Below are positions 7,185 through 13,359 of a DNA stretch of 16,918 nucleotides, in pieces. The stretch covers positions 1 through 16,918 of the forward strand of contig CAZIPA010000038.1 in NCBI GenBank assembly GCA_964541085.1, read 5' to 3'. Position 1 is the stretch's first letter, and every line of letters starts with the position of its first letter. The position numbers and the translations under genes were made by a program. The DNA comes from UBA4644 sp964541085 (GTDB taxonomy: Bacteria > Bacillota > Clostridia > Oscillospirales > Butyricicoccaceae). The notes under the pieces were generated by a model. The model was not told the DNA's origin. It saw only the letters and a list, made by a program, of their open reading frames with translations, and ran no database searches.

Positions 7185-8114
7185 TTAATCCAGCTCCATA
7201 TTGTTGATGTAGCCCAGCTGATCGGGCTGTTTCGGGCCGACACGGCCTACCAGCAGCCAGCGATCCTTCCGGTCGTCGTAAATGGGCTTGGGCAGCAGAC
7301 GGAAGCCCTGAATCTCACCCGTTTCGGACACATGGGTGCGGGGGCCGGTGCAGCGATGGATGCGTCCGCCGATGCTCACATGGCGGTCATCCACATATTC
7401 CACCGGCAGATTGGCGGCAATATCCTCCAGCACGGCAGCCTCCAGTGCGGGAATATCCACCTCCGGCGGACGGTCGGGGAACACCAGCAAAAAGCCGTTT
7501 TTGATGTCGTCATGCTCACAGCGGCTGTATTCCGCCGGGGACATATGCCGCTCGCAGAGATCCTCTGCCGTATGAGCCATCTGACGGATGCGGATGGATT
7601 TATGTACGATGCGGGCAATCTCTCCCGGCAGGGGGCCGAACACATTGGGCCGGGTGACAATGACCTCTTCACCGATGCCGATAATCAGGTCGGCGTTCAT
7701 GCCCAGATGCTCCTGCAGCAGGTCAAAATGCTCGATCACCACCCGCTTGCCCCGGGCAATGGCCTGAAGGGTGGCATCCACCAGCATATGCATCTGGCTG
7801 AAGCCCAGCTCAAAGCGCACATCCATATGATAGGTATGGGGGGAATAAAAGCGGTTTTCCTCCTCCTGCGCCATCAGCGGCAGCGGACGGGTGTTCACGC
7901 CTTCATCATCGTTGGTCAGCTCCAGACCGGGGAACATTCCCTTGACCAGCATACTTTTTCCCGAACCGGCCTCACCGATCACGCCGATGATCCGGTCAAA
8001 GGGGCTCAGATGGAGCTGGGCAATCTGCATTCCCAGCGCATACATTCTGTCACGGCCACGGGGCGCGAAATACACGCTGTACAGGTGGCTGGTACTTTTA
8101 TCGACATATGCCAT
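7185..8114 (-). CDS. P-loop ATPase with C-terminal AlaRS/ThrRS second-additional-domain-like module
   Basis: This 309-residue protein has two parts. The N-terminal part carries a Walker A motif GEAGSGKS (47-54) after the strand RIIGVI, and a possible Walker B strand RVVIEHFDLL (124-133). The C-terminal part (about 165-309) resembles the second additional domain of alanyl- and threonyl-tRNA synthetases. It has a helix ALEAAVLEDIAANLPV (223-238) followed by HRCTGPRTHVSETGEI (253-268), which recalls the synthetase CxGxHVxxTGEI zinc/editing motif with Cys255 and His261. I recall clostridial proteins annotated with such a domain, but the role is not known to me. ATG 8114 follows an AGAGGTG ribosome binding site. 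The gene lies 17 bases after the serine hydrolase and 4 bases before ruvX. ATPase status is secure; the editing-domain reading is motif-based. Confidence 0.85.
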   Translation of the reverse strand: MAYVDKSTSHLYSVYFAPRGRDRMYALGMQIAQLHLSPFDRIIGVIGEAGSGKSMLVKGMFPGLELTNDDEGVNTRPLPLMAQEEENRFYSPHTYHMDVRFELGFSQMHMLVDATLQAIARGKRVVIEHFDLLQEHLGMNADLIIGIGEEVIVTRPNVFGPLPGEIARIVHKSIRIRQMAHTAEDLCERHMSPAEYSRCEHDDIKNGFLLVFPDRPPEVDIPALEAAVLEDIAANLPVEYVDDRHVSIGGRIHRCTGPRTHVSETGEIQGFRLLPKPIYDDRKDRWLLVGRVGPKQPDQLGYINNMELD

Positions 8115-8131
8115 AATAACACCTCTCTCTT

Positions 8132-8929
8132 TCAGTTCTGCTGGGGCGCGCCGCCGTTGGCGTCATACAGCGCCTTGGTAATCCGGCCGATCTGGATGTT
8201 CAGCGGGCCCTCGGTGCCCGGCTCCAGCTGCCAGTTGCAGAAGCACACCAGAAACGGTCTCTTTGCCAGTACAATGCCCACATCGTGGGTAATGCCCTCG
8301 TCCTCGCCGGTTTTGTGGGCAGTTTCTCCCTCTGCCAGCAGCAGGGGCATTTTGTTGGTACACTGCTGGGCCAGCAGCATTGCCAGCATTTCCTCGCTGG
8401 CCTGCGGGCTGACCAGCTGCTTTTTCCAGATCAGCTCCAGCAGACGGGCCGCGCCCCGGGCGGAAACGGTGTTGCGCTTGCCCCGGAAGGCCGGACGCTT
8501 TTCAAAAAGCTTGCGATTGAGCTCCATGCCCTCCAGACCCAGCCGGCGGTTGTTGCTCTGGATGTTTTCCAGTCCCAGCAGGTCGATCAGCAGGTTGGTG
8601 GCCATATTGTCGGAGATGGTAATCATCAGCCAGCAAAGGTCGATGGGGGTCACCTCCAATCCGGTATGCATCATGGTCAGCACACCGCAGATGGGCACCC
8701 GATCCTCGTCCCGCACGGCGATTTTCTGATCCCGCCGCACCAGACCGGCGTCGATCTGCCGAAACAGCTCTGCCATGACCGTCAGCTTGATGACGCTGGC
8801 CGCACCCATAGGCTCCAGCGCGTTATACTCCCAGCTTTCGCCGCTGTCCAGTTCCTGATAGTAGATTGATGTGTGTCCGGGATATTCCGCCACCTGACGG
8901 AGGATTTCCTCTTTCAGCCGTGCTTCCAT
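8132..8929 (-). CDS. Serine hydrolase, class A beta-lactamase-like
   Basis: The 265-residue protein has the three penicillin-interacting motifs in order and at class A spacing: Ser45-Val-Ile-Lys48, Ser106-Asp-Asn108 and Lys206-Thr-Gly208. The ISDNMATNLLIDLLG stretch (105-119) is typical of the fold. There is no signal peptide, since the N-terminus MEARLKEEILRQVAEY is a charged helix, so the protein appears to be cytosolic. I do not see the ExxLN omega-loop motif that supplies the deacylating glutamate in true class A beta-lactamases. An antibiotic-hydrolysing role is therefore doubtful, and an esterase or peptidase role on a cell metabolite is possible. ATG 8929 follows AAAGGAAG. It lies 28 bases after ispE in the same operon. 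Confidence 0.88.
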   Translation of the reverse strand: MEARLKEEILRQVAEYPGHTSIYYQELDSGESWEYNALEPMGAASVIKLTVMAELFRQIDAGLVRRDQKIAVRDEDRVPICGVLTMMHTGLEVTPIDLCWLMITISDNMATNLLIDLLGLENIQSNNRRLGLEGMELNRKLFEKRPAFRGKRNTVSARGAARLLELIWKKQLVSPQASEEMLAMLLAQQCTNKMPLLLAEGETAHKTGEDEGITHDVGIVLAKRPFLVCFCNWQLEPGTEGPLNIQIGRITKALYDANGGAPQQN

Positions 8930-8957
8930 GCTACCGCTTCCTTTCGTTTCTGTCTGC

Positions 8958-9860
8958 TTATTCCTGCTCCGGCGCGTCCGTCCGGAGATCGTTCGGATGA
9001 GTGCTCAAAGCCCGGGCCACATACACGCCCCGGCACAGAGGCTCCATGGCTGCCGCCGCCTGCTCTGCCCGGCTCTGCTGAGAAAACAGACCAAAGACCG
9101 CCGAGCCGCTTCCCGTCATTCTTGCGCCCAGTGCGCCCTGCTCCAGCAGACACTGCCGCAGCTCTGCAATGCGGGAATGCTGCCGCGCCACCGGCTGCTC
9201 CAGAGAATTGTACAGCAGCGGGCCCATTTCCTCCGGCGACTGCCGTTCCATGGCCTGCCGCAGGGCAAGACTGCCCGGGCCGGGGCCCCAGCCGCCCTCG
9301 TCAAACAGCTGGAAGGCCGCTTTGGTGGAAACGGAAAAGGCGGGCTTGCCGATGGCGAACCAGCAATGCTCCGGCGTGGCCAGCGGACGCAGCTTTTCTC
9401 CCGTGCCGCCTGCCAGCGCTGTCCCGCCCATGAGACAGAAGGGCACATCCGCCCCCAGACTCAGCGCCCCCCGATAAAGGGTCTTTTCATTCAGCGGCGT
9501 TCCAAAGGCACGGTTCAGCAGCCGCAGCACACAGGCCGCGTCGGTGCTCCCGCCGGCCATGCCCGCGCCCACGGGAATGCTCTTTTTGATATTGATATTC
9601 AGCCCCGGATTCCGGATGCCGGAAAGCTCGAAAAACAGATTGGCTGCCTTCACCGCCAGATTTCGCTGATCTGTGGGCAGATAGGGCAGACTGCACCGGA
9701 GTGAAATGCCTCCCTGCCGATGCACGGTGACGGACACCAGATCACACAGACTGATGGCCTGAAAGATCGTCTCCAGCTCATGATAGCCGTCCGGACGGAG
9801 GCCCTGAATGCTGAGATACAGATTCAGCTTGGCGTATGCTCTTCCGCTGAAGGTTTTCAT
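8958..9860 (-). CDS. ispE: 4-diphosphocytidyl-2-C-methyl-D-erythritol kinase (IspE)
   Basis: IspE phosphorylates the 2-hydroxyl of CDP-methylerythritol with ATP, the fourth step of the MEP pathway to isoprenoids. The 300-residue product is full length. GHMP-kinase motifs are clear: AYAKLNLYL with Lys11, the glycine-rich ATP loop from Pro96 to Ala109 (PVGAGMAGGSTDAA), GALSLGADVPFCL with the catalytic Asp138, and RMTGSGSAVFG (247-257). The substrate-binding DGYHELETIFQ (24-34) is also typical. ATG 9860 is preceded by AAGGAAG; a longer in-frame extension to 10127 overlaps the promoter, the terminator and the DUF378 gene and is rejected. It is the first gene of a five-gene operon ending with the nitroreductase. 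Confidence 0.97.
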   Translation of the reverse strand: MKTFSGRAYAKLNLYLSIQGLRPDGYHELETIFQAISLCDLVSVTVHRQGGISLRCSLPYLPTDQRNLAVKAANLFFELSGIRNPGLNINIKKSIPVGAGMAGGSTDAACVLRLLNRAFGTPLNEKTLYRGALSLGADVPFCLMGGTALAGGTGEKLRPLATPEHCWFAIGKPAFSVSTKAAFQLFDEGGWGPGPGSLALRQAMERQSPEEMGPLLYNSLEQPVARQHSRIAELRQCLLEQGALGARMTGSGSAVFGLFSQQSRAEQAAAAMEPLCRGVYVARALSTHPNDLRTDAPEQE

Positions 9861-9919
9861 AGGCACGCTTCCTTTACCCGCTTTGGCCGCCGCGCCTGTC
9901 GGTGGCCGTCTTTGGGCAC

Positions 9920-9948
9920 AGTATACCACAAAAAAAGGCCGCGGACAA
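9920..9948 (-). promoter_or_regulatory. SigA-type promoter for the ispE operon
   Basis: On the minus strand TTGTCC (9948-9943), a 17-base spacer and TATACT (9925-9920) are seen. The -35 box overlaps the second arm of the DUF378 terminator hairpin, and the spacer contains its T-run. Transcription would begin near 9913. Confidence 0.7.
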
Positions 9949-9976
9949 GGGTCTTCCGTCATCTCCCCGTCCGCGT
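9929..9976 (-). terminator. Intrinsic terminator after the DUF378 gene
   Basis: On the minus strand CGCGGAC (9975-9969) pairs with GTCCGCG (9946-9940) around a 22-base loop that itself has GGG/CCC potential. A GCC and seven T residues follow. It lies 21 bases past the DUF378 stop codon. Confidence 0.7.
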
Positions 9977-9996
9977 ACCGCAGGTGTTTTTCAAAA

Positions 9997-10197
9997 TCAT
10001 GCCATGCCCTCTTCCCGGGGCTGAAACAAAAGCCCGATGCACCACAGCGCCGCCAGTCCCACAAGGCCATAGACCACGCGGCTGCCCAGAGCCGAGCTTC
10101 CTCCAAAAATCCACGCCACCAGATCAAATTGCAGCAGGCCCATCAATCCCCAGTTGATTCCTCCGATGATGGCCAGAGCCAGCGCCAGCTTGTTCAC
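9997..10197 (-). CDS. DUF378 family small membrane protein
   Basis: The 66-residue protein matches DUF378 (YuzA-like). It has two predicted membrane helices, LALALAIIGGINWGLMGLL (4-22) and VVYGLVGLAALWCIGLLF (41-58). The conserved INWGLMGL and the DLVAWIFGG loop between the helices are the family signature. No function is established for the family. The start is GTG at 10197, preceded by GGGAGGTG with a six-base gap; the start codon choice is supported by that site and by the family MNKLALxLxIIGGINWG pattern. It is divergent from the SDR gene and upstream of ispE, with a terminator between. I see no convincing promoter for it; a weak candidate lies near 10215-10240. Confidence 0.92.
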   Translation of the reverse strand: MNKLALALAIIGGINWGLMGLLQFDLVAWIFGGSSALGSRVVYGLVGLAALWCIGLLFQPREEGMA

Positions 10198-10255
10198 GGA
10201 AACACCTCCCTTTTTTCATAGGCTTTCCGTGGATGGAGGAAATATGCCCGGATGC

Positions 10256-10284
10256 TGTACTTTTTCTGCGCTTTGTGTTACACT
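10256..10284 (+). promoter_or_regulatory. Possible extended -10 promoter for the SDR gene
   Basis: TGTTACACT at 10276-10284 gives an extended -10 (TGT followed by TACACT). The matching -35 position 17 bases upstream holds TGTACT, a three-of-six match. Transcription would begin near 10291, giving a short leader to ATG 10318. Confidence 0.45.
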
Positions 10285-10317
10285 GAGATTGATTTTTTCA
10301 GAGAGGGGTCTTTGCCC

Positions 10318-11052
10318 ATGGGAAAAACCGTTTTGATTACCGGAGCCTCCGGCGGAATCGGCAGCGCCTGTGCCCGTGTCTTTGCCCGGGAGGGCTGGCA
10401 GGTGGCGCTCCACTACGGCAAAAATCACGCTGCTGCTCAGAGTCTGCGGCAGGAGCTGCGGGACATGGGCTGCGACTGTGAAGCCTTTTCCGCCGATGTG
10501 GCCTGTCCGGAGGCGGTGAACGCCTGCGTCCGGCAGGTGCTGGAGCGCTATGGTCATCTGGACGCGCTGGTGTGCTGCGCCGGTGTGGCCCAGCAAAAGC
10601 TGTTTTCCGACATTACCGACGACGACTGGCGGCGGATGCTGGACATTGATCTGGGCGGCGTGTTTGCCTTTAACCGGGCGGTGCTGCCCGCTATGCTAGC
10701 CCGGCACCGGGGTGCCATTGTGAATCTGTCCTCGGTGTGGGGCATCTGCGGCGCTTCCTGTGAGGTGCATTATTCCGCAGCAAAGGCCGGTATTCTCGGT
10801 CTGACCCGGGGACTGGCCAAGGAGGTTGGCCCCTCCGGCATTCGGGTAAACTGTCTCGCTCCGGGAGTGATCCGGACGGAAATGTGCGCCTGCTTTGATG
10901 ATGCGACCATGGCCGCTCTGGCCGGGGAAACCCCGCTGGGCCGGATCGGTGCGCCGGAGGATGTGGCGGAGGCCGCCCTGTTCCTCTGCTCGGAGGCTGC
11001 CGCCTTTATCACCGGACAGGTGCTGGGCGTGGACGGCGGCTTTGGCCTGTAA
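10318..11052 (+). CDS. SDR-family NAD(P)H reductase, FabG-like; probably an EF-P 5-aminopentanone reductase (YmfI type)
   Basis: The 244-residue protein is a classical short-chain dehydrogenase/reductase. It has the TGASGGIG dinucleotide loop (8-15), Ser139, Tyr152 and Lys156 (HYSAAKAG), APGVIRTEM (near 184-192), and GQVLGVDGGF at the C-terminus. It is FabG-like in length. The stretch SSVWGICGASCEVHYSAAK is closer, from memory, to YmfI, which reduces the 5-aminopentanone group on elongation factor P, than to the fatty-acid FabG. Two positions deviate: Asp111 stands where the catalytic Asn of the SDR tetrad is expected, and CCAG replaces NNAG at 87-89. ATG 10318 follows GAGAGGGG. It is monocistronic, ending at a bidirectional terminator. 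The SDR call is firm; the substrate is tentative. Confidence 0.92.
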   Translation: MGKTVLITGASGGIGSACARVFAREGWQVALHYGKNHAAAQSLRQELRDMGCDCEAFSADVACPEAVNACVRQVLERYGHLDALVCCAGVAQQKLFSDITDDDWRRMLDIDLGGVFAFNRAVLPAMLARHRGAIVNLSSVWGICGASCEVHYSAAKAGILGLTRGLAKEVGPSGIRVNCLAPGVIRTEMCACFDDATMAALAGETPLGRIGAPEDVAEAALFLCSEAAAFITGQVLGVDGGFGL

Positions 11053-11062
11053 GACTGTCAGA

Positions 11063-11115
11063 TAAAAAAAGAGCATCCCCTGGGGCGATATCTGCCGTAT
11101 CCGGGGATGCTTTTT
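11063..11115. terminator. Bidirectional terminator between the SDR gene and the convergent 170-aa gene
   Basis: AGCATCCCC (11072-11080) pairs with GGGGATGCT (11103-11111). Inner bases GATA/TATC can extend the stem. A-tracts lie on the left (11064-11070) and T-tracts on the right (11111-11115), so it works on both strands. Confidence 0.85.
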
Positions 11116-11122
11116 CATTTGT

Positions 11123-11635
11123 TTATTCCGGATCCTCCGGCGTGACTTCCGGCAGCTCCTCTGATCTCGCCTCGGGCAGCTCTTCCGGGGTGTCCTCCCG
11201 CACAATGCCGTTTTCCCGCTCGGCCTGAGCGATGGCACGATCCAGATCTTCCTTCCGATAGCGGCGGAACATCTCGTAAAAATCCTCCCGCTTCAGCTCC
11301 TCCACCTCATAATCGGTGACGATATTTTCCCGATTGACGGTGGCCGTCCAGCGCTCCACCAGACGGGCGTTGTTTTCCTTACAATCCAGCACAGCGCCGG
11401 TTTCAAACACCATGGTTTCCTCCGGCGTTTCCAGCACACAGGGATAGCAGTAGATGGAGCTCCAGCGATAGGCCTCCATCCAGAGCAGCATTACCTGTCC
11501 GTCACGGCTGCGGGCCTGATAGCAGTTCATGGTCTTGCCCTTGCCGAAGAAAAATTCCTTGAGCTTCTGGCCGGTGCTCTTGGTCACCGCACCGATGAGA
11601 TAGTCTGTATAGTCCTTCACCTTATCTTTTTTCAT
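11123..11635 (-). CDS. Hypothetical protein, 170 aa, with acidic Glu/Pro-rich tail
   Basis: I do not recognise a family. The N-terminus is lysine-rich (MKKDKVKDYTDYLIGAVTKSTGQKLKEFFFGKGK). The middle (about 35-105) is mixed with aromatic residues (LLWMEAYRWSSIYCYPCVL, with a CYPC pair near 63-66) and looks globular. Residues 115-140 are a highly charged helix (EELKREDFYEMFRRYRKEDLDRAI). The last 25 residues are an acidic low-complexity tail with EELPEARSEELPEVTPEDPE. There is no signal peptide or membrane helix. ATG 11635 has GGGGGAG upstream; an in-frame ATG at 11662 lacks a comparable site. It has its own promoter (11680-11708) and ends at the terminator shared with the SDR gene. Confidence 0.75.
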   Translation of the reverse strand: MKKDKVKDYTDYLIGAVTKSTGQKLKEFFFGKGKTMNCYQARSRDGQVMLLWMEAYRWSSIYCYPCVLETPEETMVFETGAVLDCKENNARLVERWTATVNRENIVTDYEVEELKREDFYEMFRRYRKEDLDRAIAQAERENGIVREDTPEELPEARSEELPEVTPEDPE

Positions 11636-11679
11636 ATCCGTCGCTCCCCCTGCCGAAGGCATAAAGTTTCATTATTCCT

Positions 11680-11708
11680 ATCATAACCAAGCGGCAGGAA
11701 AAAGTAAA
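11680..11708 (-). promoter_or_regulatory. SigA-type promoter for the 170-aa gene
   Basis: On the minus strand TTTACT (11708-11703), a 17-base spacer and TATGAT (11685-11680) are seen. A 7-base inverted repeat (CCTGCCG at 11697-11691, CGGCAGG at 11657-11651) brackets the -10 box and could be an operator. The rest of the 180-base gap up to the AbrB-type gene's terminator holds nothing else I can support. Confidence 0.65.
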
Positions 11709-11774
11709 CAGCAAAAATGTAAAATTCCCGAATTTCCCGCATATTTTCTTCCCCCGCAGCATTTCATAGCAGGG

Positions 11775-11804
11775 AAAAAGAAAAGCGGGGAGTTCCCTCC
11801 CCGC
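11775..11804 (-). terminator. Intrinsic terminator after the AbrB-type gene
   Basis: On the minus strand GCGGGGA (11804-11798) and TCCCCGC (11791-11785) form a perfect 7-base-pair stem with a six-base loop, followed by TTTTCTTTTT. Confidence 0.85.
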
Positions 11805-11817
11805 AGGCGGTTCTGTC

Positions 11818-12057
11818 TTACAGAGCAAGCTCTCTTCTGCAATTATCGCAGATGCACTTGTCCTTGTACAGTGTGACCTTTTTGCTGCTGCCGCAGAAAA
11901 CGCAGCTGGACTCATGCTTGCGCAGCACCACAGAGTTACCTTCGGTATAGATTTCCAGAGGATCGCCGCAGGCCATTTCCAGAGTCTTGCGCAGCTCGAT
12001 GGGCAGCGTGATACGGCCCAGGTTGTCGATATGTCTGACAATACCGGTAGATTTCAT
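11818..12057 (-). CDS. AbrB-family transcriptional regulator with C-terminal zinc-binding tail
   Basis: The 79-residue protein has an N-terminal AbrB/SpoVT swapped-hairpin DNA-binding domain: MKSTGIVRHIDNLGRITLPIELRKTL (1-26), followed by DPLEIYTEGNSVVLRKH. It then has a cysteine-rich tail, CVFCGSSKKVTLYKDKCICDNC, with a CxxC pair and a C-x-C-xx-C group that probably binds zinc. AbrB-type proteins act as dimers or tetramers and control transition-state and sporulation genes in Firmicutes. ATG 12057 follows AAAGGAG and is preferred to the in-frame TTG at 12063. It has a near-consensus promoter (12088-12116) and is transcribed divergently from spmA. The shared 139-base gap makes control of spmAB, or autoregulation, plausible but unproven. 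Confidence 0.93.
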   Translation of the reverse strand: MKSTGIVRHIDNLGRITLPIELRKTLEMACGDPLEIYTEGNSVVLRKHESSCVFCGSSKKVTLYKDKCICDNCRRELAL

Positions 12058-12087
12058 AACCAAGCTCCTTTACAATAATGTTCTTCT

Positions 12088-12116
12088 ATTTTGCACCGTC
12101 TTACAAGATTTGTCAA
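12088..12116 (-). promoter_or_regulatory. SigA-type promoter for the AbrB-type gene
   Basis: On the minus strand a perfect TTGACA (12116-12111), a 17-base spacer and CAAAAT (12093-12088) are seen, giving a leader of about 25 bases with AAAGGAG near its end. On the plus strand of the same gap I see no strong promoter for spmA; TTGGCT near 12134 with TATGGT near 12158 is a weak candidate. Confidence 0.75.
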
Positions 12117-12196
12117 CTGGAAAGCCGTACAAGTTTTGGCTTTCTTTACCTTCGGTTTATGGTTATTTTGTCACAATTCCAGAAAGGATGACGAAA

Positions 12197-12778
12197 ATGC
12201 TGATGTCCCGGGTGCTGGTGCTGCTGTTCGCGGCGGCGGTAATCTTCGGCGGTTTGCTGGGGCGCATGGATGCGGTTTCTCAGGCCGGAATCACCGGCGG
12301 AGAAGAAGCCGTCCGGCTGATGCTTTCCATTGGCGGGAGTCTGTGCCTCTGGAGCGGACTAATGGAGGTGATGAACCGCAGCGGTCTTTCCGAAAAAATT
12401 GCCCGGCTGCTTCAGCCGCTGATCGGTGCGCTGTTCGGGCCGGACGGAAGAGACAGCGCCGCCCGGACTGCCATTTCGCAGAATATGGCCGCCAATCTGC
12501 TGGGGCTGGGCTCTGCCGCCACGCCTGCCGGGATTCGTGCCGCCCGGCGTCTCCATCAGCTGGCGGAAGCACGGGGAGAGACGCCCCACAATGTCTTTCT
12601 GCTGCTGGTCATCAACACCGCCTCCATCCAGCTGCTGCCCACCTCGGTGGCTGCGCTGCGGGCCGCTGCGGGCTGCGCCTCGCCCTATGACATTCTGCCA
12701 GCCGTGTGGCTGACCAGTGTGTGCTCGGTTGTGGTGGGCGTTGCCGCGGCAAAGCTGCTGCGGAGGCTGTTTCCGTGA
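12197..12778 (+). CDS. spmA: Spore maturation protein A (SpmA), nucleoside-recognition family
   Basis: SpmA works with SpmB in sporulating Firmicutes; in Bacillus and Clostridium the pair is needed for normal spore core dehydration and heat resistance. The 193-residue product is normal length and very hydrophobic. Diagnostic stretches are MLSIGGSLCLWSGLMEVMNRSGLSEKIARLL, the TAISQNMAANLLGLGSAATPAGIRAA block (nucleoside-recognition/Gate-domain signature) and LLVINTASIQLLPTSVAALRAAAG. Multiple membrane helices are expected. ATG 12197 is chosen because AAAGGATG lies 7 to 9 bases before it; ATG 12188 overlaps the ribosome binding site, ATG 12203 is a possible alternative, and the open frame back to 11987 crosses the AbrB-type gene. 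Its stop overlaps the spmB start. Confidence 0.95.
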   Translation: MLMSRVLVLLFAAAVIFGGLLGRMDAVSQAGITGGEEAVRLMLSIGGSLCLWSGLMEVMNRSGLSEKIARLLQPLIGALFGPDGRDSAARTAISQNMAANLLGLGSAATPAGIRAARRLHQLAEARGETPHNVFLLLVINTASIQLLPTSVAALRAAAGCASPYDILPAVWLTSVCSVVVGVAAAKLLRRLFP

Positions 12779-13287
12779 CGGCGTGGGTTGTGCCCCTGAT
12801 GATGGCGGGCATTCTCCTTTACGGACTGTATCAGGGGGTAGATTTGTATGACGCCCTGCTTTGCGGGATGCGTGCCGGTCTGCGGGTGTGCGCCAGCATT
12901 TTTCCCGCCGTGCTGGTGATGCTGGTGGCTATTTCCATGCTGCGGGCAAGCGGTGCCATTACGCTGCTTTCTCACACGCTGGCACCCCTTTTGCAGCCGC
13001 TGGGGATCCCGGAGGAATGTCTGCCGCTGGCTCTGCTGCGGCCCTTTTCCGGCAGCGGCGCACTGTCGCTGGGCGCTTCCATTCTCTCTGCCGTGGGGCC
13101 GGACAGTCGGCCGGGACGGATTGCCGCCGTGATGCTGGGCAGCAGTGAAACCAGCTTTTACACCGTCGCCGTCTATTCTGCCGCACTGGGGCTGAAGGAT
13201 ACCCGCTATACCCTTTGGGCCGCCCTGTGCGCCGATCTTGCCGTGTTTCTCCTGTCCGGCGTGGCGGTGCGGCTGCTGCTGCCCTGA
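12775..13287 (+). CDS. spmB: Spore maturation protein B (SpmB)
   Basis: The 170-residue protein is the partner of SpmA and is also a multi-pass membrane protein of the nucleoside-recognition domain family. It shows WVVPLMMAGILLYGLYQGVDLYDALLCGMRAGL near the start, then IFPAVLVMLVAISMLRASGAI, ALLRPFSGSGAL and AVMLGSSETSFYTVAVYSAALGLKDTRYTLWAALCADL. The start is GTG at 12775, overlapping the spmA stop as GTGA. It is supported by GGAGG at 12762-12766 with an eight-base gap, and by family length. An in-frame ATG at 12706 lies inside spmA and adds a polar stretch unlike the family. Translation is probably coupled to spmA so that both are made in equal amounts. Confidence 0.95.
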   Translation: MTAWVVPLMMAGILLYGLYQGVDLYDALLCGMRAGLRVCASIFPAVLVMLVAISMLRASGAITLLSHTLAPLLQPLGIPEECLPLALLRPFSGSGALSLGASILSAVGPDSRPGRIAAVMLGSSETSFYTVAVYSAALGLKDTRYTLWAALCADLAVFLLSGVAVRLLLP

Positions 13288-13313
13288 CAAAAAAGCCACC
13301 TTTTTGTAAATCC

Positions 13314-13342
13314 AAAAAAGCCTCCGTCCCACAACGGAGGCC
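13314..13342. terminator. Terminator between convergent spmB and tspO
   Basis: GCCTCCGT (13320-13327) and ACGGAGGC (13334-13341) form a perfect 8-base-pair stem with a six-base loop. On the minus strand it is followed by TTTTTT and is a strong terminator for tspO. On the plus strand only a short T-run follows, and a weak A/T hairpin (13288-13307) precedes it. Confidence 0.8.
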
Positions 13343-13359
13343 GTTTGATACCCCTTGCA

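Noticed and set aside
6801..8729. A 642-codon plus-strand frame opposite ruvX, the ATPase and the serine hydrolase.
   Set aside because: It spans three well-supported minus-strand genes and has a composition typical of antisense frames in high-GC DNA.
9861..10127. Upstream extension of ispE in the same frame.
   Set aside because: It crosses the promoter, the DUF378 terminator and part of the DUF378 gene. IspE similarity begins at 9860.
11987..12196. Upstream extension of spmA in the same frame.
   Set aside because: It runs through the AbrB-type gene and its promoter. SpmA family length and the AAAGGA site support a start near 12197.
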